Source of the DNA: AC-32 sp963704005
Lineage (GTDB): Bacteria > Actinomycetota > Thermoleophilia > Gaiellales > Gaiellaceae
Direction: 5' to 3'
DNA: 64,000 nt
NCBI GenBank assembly: GCA_963704005.1
Contig: CAVPGJ010000004.1
Span: forward strand, 1 to 64,000
Both the position numbers and the translations under genes were made by a program. Below, one piece after another: positions 1 to 7,399 of the stretch (positions are counted from its first letter, which is position 1; the number at the start of each line of letters is the position of its first letter). A model generated the notes under the pieces. It saw only the letters and a program-made list of their open reading frames with translations, was not told where the DNA came from and did not search any database.

Positions 1-146
1 CATGGAAGTTCAGACTCGGAACGCGCGCACATGCCCGGTCATCTGCGATCACGTTTGTCCTGCTAGTGCAGGCTTCGGAGCGTGTCTGCGGTACCCGCCC
101 GTGCCCGCGTCTGTTCAATCTGGTGTACCCGTCTCGTACCCGCGCA
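1..146. repeat. Left-end repeat of island A, first copy
   Basis: This stretch matches 10347-10492 at a constant offset of 10346 with no gaps. The best blocks are the first eleven bases (catggaagttc), ggtcatc at 37, acgtttgtcctgc at 51 and an 18-mer at 125-142 that contains GTACCCG twice, eleven bases apart. The first six bases (catgga) equal the last six of the tRNA-Thr fragment, so the fragment itself probably lies just left of the window. Confidence 0.6.
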
Positions 147-324
147 CGCCGCGGTACGCGACTCATGGGGTGAGGACGGCGCGCCTACAGCAGTCTTCCG
201 GCGGCCGCTCGAAACTTGTGAGCACGAGCACGGCCAGACCACCACGAGCGCCGTGCGGATACGCGATTTTCAGGCGCCGTGTCGGAGAGGGAGTCTTCGC
301 GTCTCAGCAGGATGAACGCTGCTC

Positions 325-358
325 CCACTGGTTGCCACTGGTTGCCACTGGTTGCCAC
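325..358. repeat. Ten-base tandem repeat, about 3.3 copies
   Basis: The unit gttgccactg is repeated head to tail, starting within cccactg and ending in gttgccac. It lies about 215 bases upstream of the first gene. Nothing in the sequence assigns it a function. Confidence 0.85.
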
Positions 359-454
359 GGCTCGACTCCACAGACGCTCCCTACCCTCACCTGGCGGGCT
401 GCTGCGTTTTTCGGGGCGCGTGGTGACGTCTCGGCGTGGTCGTCCGGGCGGCCC

Positions 455-480
455 GCGAGACACCAGAAACCCGCCCCTGA
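455..480 (+). repeat. Repeated upstream element, copy 1
   Basis: The block gacaccagaaacccg followed by cccctga recurs at 4120-4147 upstream of the MMPL gene, with weaker similarity continuing for about 30 bases in both places. Each copy lies about 80 to 95 bases before a gene. A shared operator or promoter, perhaps for the neighbouring response regulator, is an inference. Confidence 0.6.
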
Positions 481-573
481 AAGAGACGGGTCTGCCGCCT
501 TTCGCCTCGAGCGTGCACCTGCGACGGTGGGTCGGTCAGTTCAAACCGGATCGAGCTGGAAGGAAGAGCAGCC

Positions 574-792
574 ATGAACACGAGCGAATCGACCACCACA
601 GCAGCGGGAGCCAGCCGTGAACTGGCCGCCCGTGAAAGCGACGGCGTGTATGTGCTGTTGCTCTGGCACCCGCGCGATGACGCGCTGACCGTCTCGGTCG
701 AGGACTCGCGCGCCGGACAACGCTTCGAGATCAGCGTCGACAGCCGCCGCGCCCTTGACGCCTTCTATCACCCATACGCATACGCGGCCTAA
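574..792 (+). CDS. Small hypothetical protein, 72 aa
   Basis: I do not recognise this protein. It is acidic and soluble, with a Ser/Thr-rich N-terminus, a hydrophobic strand (VYVLLLWHP) near residue 25 and no membrane segment or signal peptide. The ATG follows ggaaggaag by about eight bases, which supports the start. It is followed 28 bases later by a membrane protein gene on the same strand, probably co-transcribed. The repeated element at 455-480 lies upstream and may control it. A small regulatory partner of the membrane protein is possible, but nothing in the sequence proves it. Confidence 0.55.
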   Translation: MNTSESTTTAAGASRELAARESDGVYVLLLWHPRDDALTVSVEDSRAGQRFEISVDSRRALDAFYHPYAYAA

Positions 793-820
793 CCCGACGG
801 GACGAGTAAAGGAGCTGCAC

Positions 821-1579
821 GTGATCGCGTCTGCAACAACGCCGAGGGTCGGCCGCAGCACCGGACAGATTGCCCTGATCGTCGTGGGCGCGCTGACCGG
901 ACTGCTCGCGATCGTCCTTCTCGCAGGTGGCGGCGTCCTACTCTGGGCGCACGAGACGAAGCGAGACACCGACGGCTACTACGCGACGGGAGCGAAGGGG
1001 CTGGCCACGCCGACATACGCGTTCGTCTCGGACGGGCTGGACGTTGGGAGCGATGGCCCGGATTGGCTGTTTCGCCGTGGCAGGCTCGGCACGATCCGCG
1101 TGAGCGCGACGAGTGCGTCCGGGCATCCGGTCTTTGTCGGCATTGGACGCACCGCCCGTGTCGAGTCGTACTTGCACGGGGTCGCGCACGACGAGGTGAG
1201 CGACTTCGAGGTAGATCCCTTCTCGATCAGGTACGCGCGCCAGACTGGCCACGCGGCACCTAGTGCGCCCTCGGGTCAGCGGTTCTGGGCGGTCACGGCG
1301 AGTGGGTCGGGGCGGCAGACACTGACGTGGCCGGTACGGAAGGGGCGCTGGGCGGTCGTCGTGATGAACGCCGATGCGGCCAAGGGTTTTCGTGCAGATG
1401 TCAGGGTCGGCGCACGGGTTCCGTTTCTGGTCTGGCTGGCGATTGGGCTTCTCGGCTCCGGTGCGGTTCTCGGGGCAGCCGCGGGCGCGGCCGTGTTCTT
1501 CGGCTCGCGCACCGAGCGGTTTCACGGGGCCCGCAGCTCCGCTTTGACCGCGGCAGGCCCGACCATGCGCAAGCCCTAG
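821..1579 (+). CDS. Two-helix membrane protein with extracytoplasmic domain
   Basis: The 252-aa protein has a membrane helix at about residues 16-40, a roughly 150-residue hydrophilic domain, and a second helix plus Ala/Gly-rich segment at about 205-235. The GTG start at 821 follows aaaggag at a good distance; the longer frame from 755 overlaps the preceding gene and is not needed. The domain contains a beta-rich block (GTIRVSATSASG) like those of actinobacterial envelope proteins of unknown function next to two-component systems. It lies between the small 72-aa gene and a sensor kinase, so a role in envelope stress sensing is possible but inferred. Confidence 0.65.
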   Translation: MIASATTPRVGRSTGQIALIVVGALTGLLAIVLLAGGGVLLWAHETKRDTDGYYATGAKGLATPTYAFVSDGLDVGSDGPDWLFRRGRLGTIRVSATSASGHPVFVGIGRTARVESYLHGVAHDEVSDFEVDPFSIRYARQTGHAAPSAPSGQRFWAVTASGSGRQTLTWPVRKGRWAVVVMNADAAKGFRADVRVGARVPFLVWLAIGLLGSGAVLGAAAGAAVFFGSRTERFHGARSSALTAAGPTMRKP

Positions 1580-1713
1580 CCGATGGATTTGCTGTCGGCT
1601 TCAGGCGTATCCTTTCGCGTGGACGCCTCCTTTCTTCCGCCCCGTGGAACCCTGGCGGTTGCGCCTGAGAGGTTCCGTCCAGGTACGGGAACCGCGGAGC
1701 AGATCGGAGCGCG

Positions 1714-3471
1714 ATGGCGGTTGCAGCCGAGGTCATGGCGAGTAGGAGCAGGGTTGCGCCAGGACCACGTGTGCTGCGAGTGATCGCTCTCGCGGGGGTC
1801 GCGGCGGCGGGAGCATCTGTCGTGCTGGCGCTCACGAGCGATCACGTGAGCGAGCCCGTCGTTCAGTCGGGGCTGATCGACTGGATCACGCTCCCGTACA
1901 TCTTGAGCGGCGTGATCGCCTGGTGGCGCAGGCCGCAGAGCCGTCTTGGCCCCCTGATGGTGGCGGCGGGCTTCGCGACGTTCCTTTCCACGCTCCAGTG
2001 GACGAACAGCGATGTTCCGTTCACGGTCGGCCTGACGCTCGACCTTGTCCCCATCGCGCTGTTCTTGCATGTCTTCCTCGCGTTCCCGAGCGGTCGCTTG
2101 GAGCGACGGTTCGAGCGCTGCCTGGTTGCCACGACCTATGCGGTGGCGATCGGTCTCGAGCTGGTGGGGATGGTGATCGGTGGCTTCGGCCCGCACAACT
2201 TGCTCGAGCTGACGTCGCAGCCGGACGCGGCACAGACGCTGGAGCACGCCCAGCTGCTTGCATTGAGCGCGCTGAGCGTCGCGGGGATCGGCCTGCTTGC
2301 GGCCCGGAGGTGGCGCAGCGGTCGTCCGCTTCGCCGCTCGCTCGCATTGCTGACCGACTCCTTCGTTCTCGGGCTGGTGATGATCCCGGTGATGCTCACG
2401 TCGGCGATCTGGTTCCGCGGCCAGTTCGTGCCGATCCAGCGCGCGACGTTCGCGGTGATCGGGTTGGCGCCGATTGCCTTCTTGATTGGGCTTCTGCACG
2501 CGCGTCTCGTTCGCTCCGGGGTCGGAGACCTGCTGGTTCAGCTGCGCTCGGACCTGTCCCCGGCAGCTTTACGCGACGCGCTTGCCCGGGCGCTTCGCGA
2601 TCCGTCGCTCGAGCTCGCGTACTGGCTGCCGGAGTTCGGAAGTTGGGCCGACCTCAATGGGCAGAGCGTGACGTTGCCCGAGCCGGGCAGCGGCAGAGCG
2701 ATGACGCTGATCGACCGGGACGGCGCGCGCATGGCCGTGCTGCTGCACGACCCGGCGCTGGAGGATGAGGACGAGCTGCTCGCGGCGGTCCGCGCGGCGG
2801 CCGGAATCGCGCTTGAGAACGGGCGTCTACAAGCGGAGCAGAAGGCGCATCTCGAAGAGCTCAAGGGATCGCGCGCGCGCGTGATCGAGGCCGGCCAGCA
2901 AGAGCGGCAGCGGCTGGAGCGCAACCTCCACGACGGCGCTCAGCAGCGCCTGATTGCGCTCTCGCTCGAGTTGAGTGTGCTGGAGAAGCAGCTCAAGGAC
3001 GATCCCCGAGCCGGGAAACGGCTGGACGCTGCGCAGCGCGAGATCGAGATGTCGCTCGAGGAGTTACGCGCTGTGGCGCGCGGTCTCCACCCGGCCGTGC
3101 TCACGGGTCACGGGCTTGCCGTTGCGCTGGAGCAGGTCGCGGCTCGTGCCGCTGTCCCCGTTCGGCTACAGGTCGAGGCTGAGGCGCGCTTTCCCGAGCG
3201 GGTCGAGGTCGCGGCCTACTACGTCGTGACCGAAAGCCTTACCAACATCGTGAAGCACGCTAAGGCTACGCGCGCGAGCGTCGAGGTGAACCGGACAGGC
3301 GAGGGTCTCGTCGTTGAGATCATCGATGACGGCATCGGAGGCGCTGATAGCGAGCGCGGCTCGGGCTTGCGTGGGCTCGCCGATCGCGTCGAGGCGCTCG
3401 GCGGGCGACTGCGCGTGTGGACACCGCAGGGCGGCGGGACACGAGTGCGAGCAGAGATTCCATGCGTGTAG
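1714..3471 (+). CDS. Membrane sensor histidine kinase, NarL/LiaS (HisKA_3) type
   Basis: This 585-aa protein has about eight membrane helices in its first 270 residues, a short linker with a coiled-coil-like segment (about 365-400), a HisKA_3 dimerisation domain with the phospho-acceptor His in NLHDGAQQRL (about residue 407), and a HATPase_c domain with the N box in ESLTNIVKHA and the G box in DDGIGG. It should autophosphorylate and pass phosphate to the overlapping response regulator gene (3462). The many-helix input region without a large external domain fits sensing within the membrane, as in antimicrobial-peptide resistance systems; the efflux genes downstream agree. Confidence 0.9.
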   Translation: MAVAAEVMASRSRVAPGPRVLRVIALAGVAAAGASVVLALTSDHVSEPVVQSGLIDWITLPYILSGVIAWWRRPQSRLGPLMVAAGFATFLSTLQWTNSDVPFTVGLTLDLVPIALFLHVFLAFPSGRLERRFERCLVATTYAVAIGLELVGMVIGGFGPHNLLELTSQPDAAQTLEHAQLLALSALSVAGIGLLAARRWRSGRPLRRSLALLTDSFVLGLVMIPVMLTSAIWFRGQFVPIQRATFAVIGLAPIAFLIGLLHARLVRSGVGDLLVQLRSDLSPAALRDALARALRDPSLELAYWLPEFGSWADLNGQSVTLPEPGSGRAMTLIDRDGARMAVLLHDPALEDEDELLAAVRAAAGIALENGRLQAEQKAHLEELKGSRARVIEAGQQERQRLERNLHDGAQQRLIALSLELSVLEKQLKDDPRAGKRLDAAQREIEMSLEELRAVARGLHPAVLTGHGLAVALEQVAARAAVPVRLQVEAEARFPERVEVAAYYVVTESLTNIVKHAKATRASVEVNRTGEGLVVEIIDDGIGGADSERGSGLRGLADRVEALGGRLRVWTPQGGGTRVRAEIPCV

Positions 3472-4106
3472 CGATCGCAGAAGACAGTGTTCTGCTGCGC
3501 GAGGGAGTTGCCCGTCTTCTCGAAGAGGCTGGTTTTGAGGTTGTGGGCCAATCCCCGGACGCCGACGACTTGCTGCTCAAGGTTCGAAGCTATTCCCCTG
3601 ACGTCGCGATCGTCGACATCCGCTTGCCGCCCACCCACACGGATGAGGGGCTGCGCGCCGCACTCGAAATCCGCGCGCGACAGCCTTCGGTCGGGGTGCT
3701 TGTTCTCTCCCAGTACGTTGAGCTCGGGCTCGCCCTGAAGCTTCTCGCCGACTCGGCAGAGGGCGTCGGCTACCTGCTGAAAGACCGGATCAAAGACGTC
3801 GACGAGTTTGTCGCCGCAGTCTGCCGGATCGCCGACGGCGGCTCAGCGCTCGACCCGATCATCGTCTCCACACTGCTGAAGCGCGAACGCCCGAACGATC
3901 CGGTCGCGAAGCTGACACCGCGCGAGCGCGAAGTGCTCGAGCTCATGGCCAGTGGCAGCTCGAACCAGGGAATCGCCGACAAGCTCGTGATCACCTTGCG
4001 TGCGGTCGAGAAGTACGTCTCCAGCATCTTCGGCAAGCTCGGTCTGCCCTCGACCGGGAGCGAGTCCCGGCGCGTGCTTGCGGTGCTCATGTTCCTGCGC
4101 TCCTGA
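3462..4106 (+). CDS. LuxR/NarL-family response regulator
   Basis: The 214-aa protein has an N-terminal receiver domain (acidic ED at residues 7-8, phospho-acceptor Asp in AIVDIRLPP at about 53, conserved Lys in LLKDR) and a C-terminal LuxR-type helix-turn-helix (LTPREREVLELMA to VEKYVSSIFGKLGL). The ATG at 3462 lies inside the last codons of the kinase gene, a ten-base overlap, indicating translational coupling. The first helix of the HTH is followed by NQGIADKL, normal for the family. Likely targets are the adjacent transporter genes; the repeated element at 455 and 4120 is a candidate binding site. Confidence 0.92.
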   Translation: MRVAIAEDSVLLREGVARLLEEAGFEVVGQSPDADDLLLKVRSYSPDVAIVDIRLPPTHTDEGLRAALEIRARQPSVGVLVLSQYVELGLALKLLADSAEGVGYLLKDRIKDVDEFVAAVCRIADGGSALDPIIVSTLLKRERPNDPVAKLTPREREVLELMASGSSNQGIADKLVITLRAVEKYVSSIFGKLGLPSTGSESRRVLAVLMFLRS

Positions 4107-4119
4107 CGCGCGGACGCCA

Positions 4120-4147
4120 GCAAGACACCAGAAACCCGGCCCCCTGA
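4120..4147 (+). repeat. Repeated upstream element, copy 2
   Basis: This is the second copy of the element at 455-480, located 80 bases before the MMPL start and just after the response regulator gene. Its placement between regulator and transporter fits an operator or promoter; that is an inference. Confidence 0.6.
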
Positions 4148-4226
4148 TCGCAAGTCTCCCGTCTTCCGCCGCGCTTGGACGGCTGCGAGGTTGAGCGAGT
4201 CCCCGCACTCACCTCAAGGAGCAGTG

Positions 4227-6542
4227 ATGAAGACACGCATCATCCAGAACGAGCCGGAGGAGCCGGCGAAGAACGGGAAGACCGACCCGAGGCCAGGTGA
4301 GCCGAGACGTTCCCGCAACGTGGCGGCCCGGATGGGTCGCTGGAGCGCAGGCCACAAGAAGACGGCGATCTTCGGCTGGCTGGCGTTCATCGCCGTCGCG
4401 TTCATGATCGGCAACGCCGTCGGCGCCAAGCAGCTCGACCCGAACAAGGCCGGCACCGGAGAGTCCGGACACGTCGACACGGTGCTCGTTGACGAGTTCA
4501 AGCAGGGTCAGGGCGACCAGATCCTGATCCAGAGCACGACCAAGACGGTCGACGATCCGGCCTTCCGGTCAGCGATCTCGGACGTCGTCCGAACAGTCGC
4601 CCGGATGAGACAGGTGAAGAAGGTCGAGTCGCCCTTCGCAGCCGGCAACGGGGAGCGGATCTCCAAGGATCGCCACACCGCACTCGTCGCGCTCGAGCTC
4701 CGCACGACCGACGCGAAGAAGGCGCTGACCCTCGACAGACCCGTGGAGAAGGCGATCGTCGCCACCGCCGCCAGGCACCCGGGGATCGCGATCGAGGAGT
4801 TCGGCGTCAACGTCGAGAGGCAGCTCGACGGCGCCGTCGTCAACGACTTCAAGAAGGCCGGACTGTTCTCACTGCCGGTGACCTTGATCGTCCTCGTCGT
4901 CGCCTTCGGTGCCCTGATCGCCGCCGGCTTGCCGTTGCTGCTCGCCTTGACGGCGGTGTTCGCGACGATGGGCCTGCTCGCGTTGCCGAGTCAGCTGATC
5001 CCGCTCGACAAGGACATCAGCGTGATCGTGCTCCTGATCGGGCTGGCAGTCGGCGTCGACTACTCGCTCTTCTACCTCAAGCGCGAGCGCGAAGAGCGGG
5101 CCGCCGGCCGCGGCGAACGGGCTGCACTCGAAGCCGCCGCGGCAACGTCCGGCCGCTCGGTCCTCGTCTCCGGCCTGACCGTGATGGTGGCCATGGCCGG
5201 GATGCTCTTCACCGGCGACAAGATGTTCATGGGCTTCGGCGTCGCGACGATGATCGTGGTCGCAGTCGCCGTGCTCGGCTCGCTGACCGTGCTGCCGGCC
5301 ACGCTCGCCGCGCTGGGCGACAAGGTCGACAAGCTACGAGTCCCGTTCCTGCGCAACCGCTACGGCTCGAACGGCGGAGGTCGGGTGTGGAGCGCGATCC
5401 TCGATCGCGTCCTGCGCCGCCCGCTCGTCTCGATCCTGGTCGCCGGCGGGCTCCTGGTCGCGCTCGCCGCACCGGCCCTGCACATGCGTATCACCGAGCC
5501 CGGTATCAAGACGTTCCCGCAGAACCTGTCCTCGATCCAGACCTACAACAAGCTGCAGAAGGCGTTCCCCGGCGAGGCGAACTCAGCCCAGGTGCTGGTC
5601 AAGACTGACAACGCCAAGGAACCGGCGGTCCAGACGGCAATCGCCGAGCTGAAGCGCCAGTCGATCGCGACCGGGCAGTTCTCCACCCCGACCCACGTCG
5701 ACTACTCGAACGACGGCACGATCGCGGTCGTCTCGATCGCGATGCAGGGCGACGGCGTCGACCACAAGGCACTGACGGCACTGCAGACGCTGCGCAAGAC
5801 CGTCATCCCCGCAACGGTCGGCAAGCTCGACGGCGCCGACGTCGGCGTCACCGGCAACACCGCGAAACAGAAGGACACCAACGACCAGATGAGGCACGCC
5901 GCGCCGTACGTGTTCGCGTTCGTGCTCACCCTCGCCTTCCTGCTCATGCTGCTCACGTTCCGGTCCGTCGTGGTCGCGATCAAGGCAGTGCTGCTCAACC
6001 TGCTCTCGGTCGCCGCCGCCTACGGCGCACTGGTGCTGGTCTTCCAGCACGGCTGGGGCAAGGGCCTGCTCGGCATCAGCGTCACGCCGGGAGGAGTCAT
6101 CGGCTGGCTCCCGATCTTCCTGTTCGTGATCCTGTTCGGGCTCTCGATGGACTACCACGTGTTCATCCTCAGCCGCGTCCGCGAAGCCTTCGACCGCGGC
6201 ATGACGACCGAGGACGCAGTCGCACACGGGATCAAGACGACCGCCGGAGTTGTCACCAGCGCCGCGATCGTGATGTTCGGCGTCTTCTCGATCTTCGCGA
6301 CGCTCCAGTTCATGTTCCTGAAGGAGTTCGGCGTCGGCCTCGCGATCGCCGTCCTCGTCGACGCGACGATCGTCCGGGCAGTGCTGCTGCCGGCGACGAT
6401 GAAGCTGCTCGGCGACTGGAACTGGTACCTGCCCAAGTGGCTCGAGTGGCTGCCCGCCCTCGACCACGGCTCGTCATCCGAGCCCGCCGCACCCGTCGCG
6501 CCCACCACGGCGCCCGCCGTCCCTCAACCGGCGGACATCTAA
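4227..6542 (+). CDS. MMPL-family RND-type transporter
   Basis: The 771-aa protein has the duplicated MMPL architecture: a membrane helix at about residue 48-68, an extracytoplasmic domain (about 70-205), five to six helices (about 208-380), a second helix near 410-430 and second external domain, then another helix block (about 560-735). The proton-relay-like segment VGVDYSLFYLKR and its second-half counterpart LSMDYHVFILSRVREA are both present. The tail is Pro/Ala-rich. ATG 4227 follows caaggag; the in-frame TTG at 4191 has no ribosome site. In the family these proteins export lipids or drugs. Position after a two-component system suggests inducible export. Confidence 0.9.
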   Translation: MKTRIIQNEPEEPAKNGKTDPRPGEPRRSRNVAARMGRWSAGHKKTAIFGWLAFIAVAFMIGNAVGAKQLDPNKAGTGESGHVDTVLVDEFKQGQGDQILIQSTTKTVDDPAFRSAISDVVRTVARMRQVKKVESPFAAGNGERISKDRHTALVALELRTTDAKKALTLDRPVEKAIVATAARHPGIAIEEFGVNVERQLDGAVVNDFKKAGLFSLPVTLIVLVVAFGALIAAGLPLLLALTAVFATMGLLALPSQLIPLDKDISVIVLLIGLAVGVDYSLFYLKREREERAAGRGERAALEAAAATSGRSVLVSGLTVMVAMAGMLFTGDKMFMGFGVATMIVVAVAVLGSLTVLPATLAALGDKVDKLRVPFLRNRYGSNGGGRVWSAILDRVLRRPLVSILVAGGLLVALAAPALHMRITEPGIKTFPQNLSSIQTYNKLQKAFPGEANSAQVLVKTDNAKEPAVQTAIAELKRQSIATGQFSTPTHVDYSNDGTIAVVSIAMQGDGVDHKALTALQTLRKTVIPATVGKLDGADVGVTGNTAKQKDTNDQMRHAAPYVFAFVLTLAFLLMLLTFRSVVVAIKAVLLNLLSVAAAYGALVLVFQHGWGKGLLGISVTPGGVIGWLPIFLFVILFGLSMDYHVFILSRVREAFDRGMTTEDAVAHGIKTTAGVVTSAAIVMFGVFSIFATLQFMFLKEFGVGLAIAVLVDATIVRAVLLPATMKLLGDWNWYLPKWLEWLPALDHGSSSEPAAPVAPTTAPAVPQPADI

Positions 6543-6559
6543 GGCGCATCGCCGACCCT

Positions 6560-6587
6560 CGCCCGGCCCCGGTCACGGGGCCGGGCG
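6560..6587 (+). terminator. GC-rich hairpin between MMPL and ABC genes
   Basis: gcccggcccc pairs perfectly with ggggccgggc around a six-base loop, with one further C-G pair outside. There is no U-tract, so it may act as an attenuator or mRNA stabiliser between the two genes rather than as a classical terminator. Confidence 0.5.
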
Positions 6588-6620
6588 GACTCGTCCAATC
6601 CAAAACCCAGAGAGGCAGCC

Positions 6621-7394
6621 ATGACGATCACCGAGCTACACCACCAAGCGAGCAGCACATCGCCGCCCGCGCCGGCCACCGTTCGGCTGACGTCGGTGAG
6701 CAAGCTCTACGGGAACGGACACAACAGCGTCGCGGCCCTTCGCGAGTTGACCCTCGCACTGAACAAAGGCTCGTTCACCGCGGTGATGGGCCCATCGGGA
6801 TCGGGGAAGAGCACCTTTCTCCACTGCGCGGCCGGCCTCGATCGTCCCACCTCCGGATCGATCCACCTCGCCGACGTCGACCTGGCCAGCCTGAACGAAG
6901 ACGCGCTGAGCAGGTTCCGCCGCGAACGGATCGGGTTCGTCTTCCAATCCTTCAACCTCGTGCCCTCGCTGACCGCGGTGCAGAACATCACGCTGCCGCT
7001 GCGGCTGGCGAAGCAGAAGCCGGACAAGGCCTGGCTCGCGGAGGTCACCGAGCGGGTCGGGCTGGCCGACCGGATCAAGCACAAGCCGGGCGAGCTCTCG
7101 GGCGGCCAGCAACAGCGCGTCGCGATCGCCCGGGCTCTTGTCGCCCAACCCGAGGTGATCTTCGCGGACGAACCCACCGGGGCGCTGGACACCCGAACCG
7201 GCAAAGCGATCCTCGCGCTGCTCCGCGATGCCGTCGACGGCCTCGAACAGACCGTGGTAATGGTGACCCACGACCCGACCGCCGCCGCCTACGCGGACAC
7301 AGTCGTGTTCTTGGCCGACGGCCAGATCGTCGACACGATGGACAACCCGTCGCCCGACCGCGTCGCAGAGCGCATGACGCACCTGGGGGACTGA
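6621..7394 (+). CDS. ABC transporter ATPase, MacB/LolD-like
   Basis: The 257-aa ATPase has Walker A GPSGSGKS (about residue 56), the Q loop in FVFQSFNLVPSLTA, the signature LSGGQQQR (about 159), Walker B VIFADEPTGALD and the switch His in MVTHD. The FQSFNL motif is typical of the ATPases that drive FtsX-type permeases rather than importers. ATG 6621 follows agagaggcagcc. The permease gene starts five bases after its stop, so the two form one transporter, probably exporting or extracting an amphiphilic compound such as an antimicrobial peptide. Confidence 0.95.
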   Translation: MTITELHHQASSTSPPAPATVRLTSVSKLYGNGHNSVAALRELTLALNKGSFTAVMGPSGSGKSTFLHCAAGLDRPTSGSIHLADVDLASLNEDALSRFRRERIGFVFQSFNLVPSLTAVQNITLPLRLAKQKPDKAWLAEVTERVGLADRIKHKPGELSGGQQQRVAIARALVAQPEVIFADEPTGALDTRTGKAILALLRDAVDGLEQTVVMVTHDPTAAAYADTVVFLADGQIVDTMDNPSPDRVAERMTHLGD

Positions 7395-7399
7395 GGGTC

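Larger units (their letters stand above)
147..573. other. Non-coding leader of island A
   Basis: I see no convincing gene here; the open frames are compositional. It contains a ten-base tandem repeat (325-358) and an element at 455-480 repeated upstream of the MMPL gene. Bases 540-573 hold the Shine-Dalgarno-like ggaaggaag in front of the ATG at 574. Confidence 0.5.

Noticed and set aside
5583..6467. 294-codon minus-strand frame opposite the MMPL gene
   Set aside because: Composition is Asp/Glu/His/Arg-rich with no domain pattern, and the plus-strand MMPL protein is clear.
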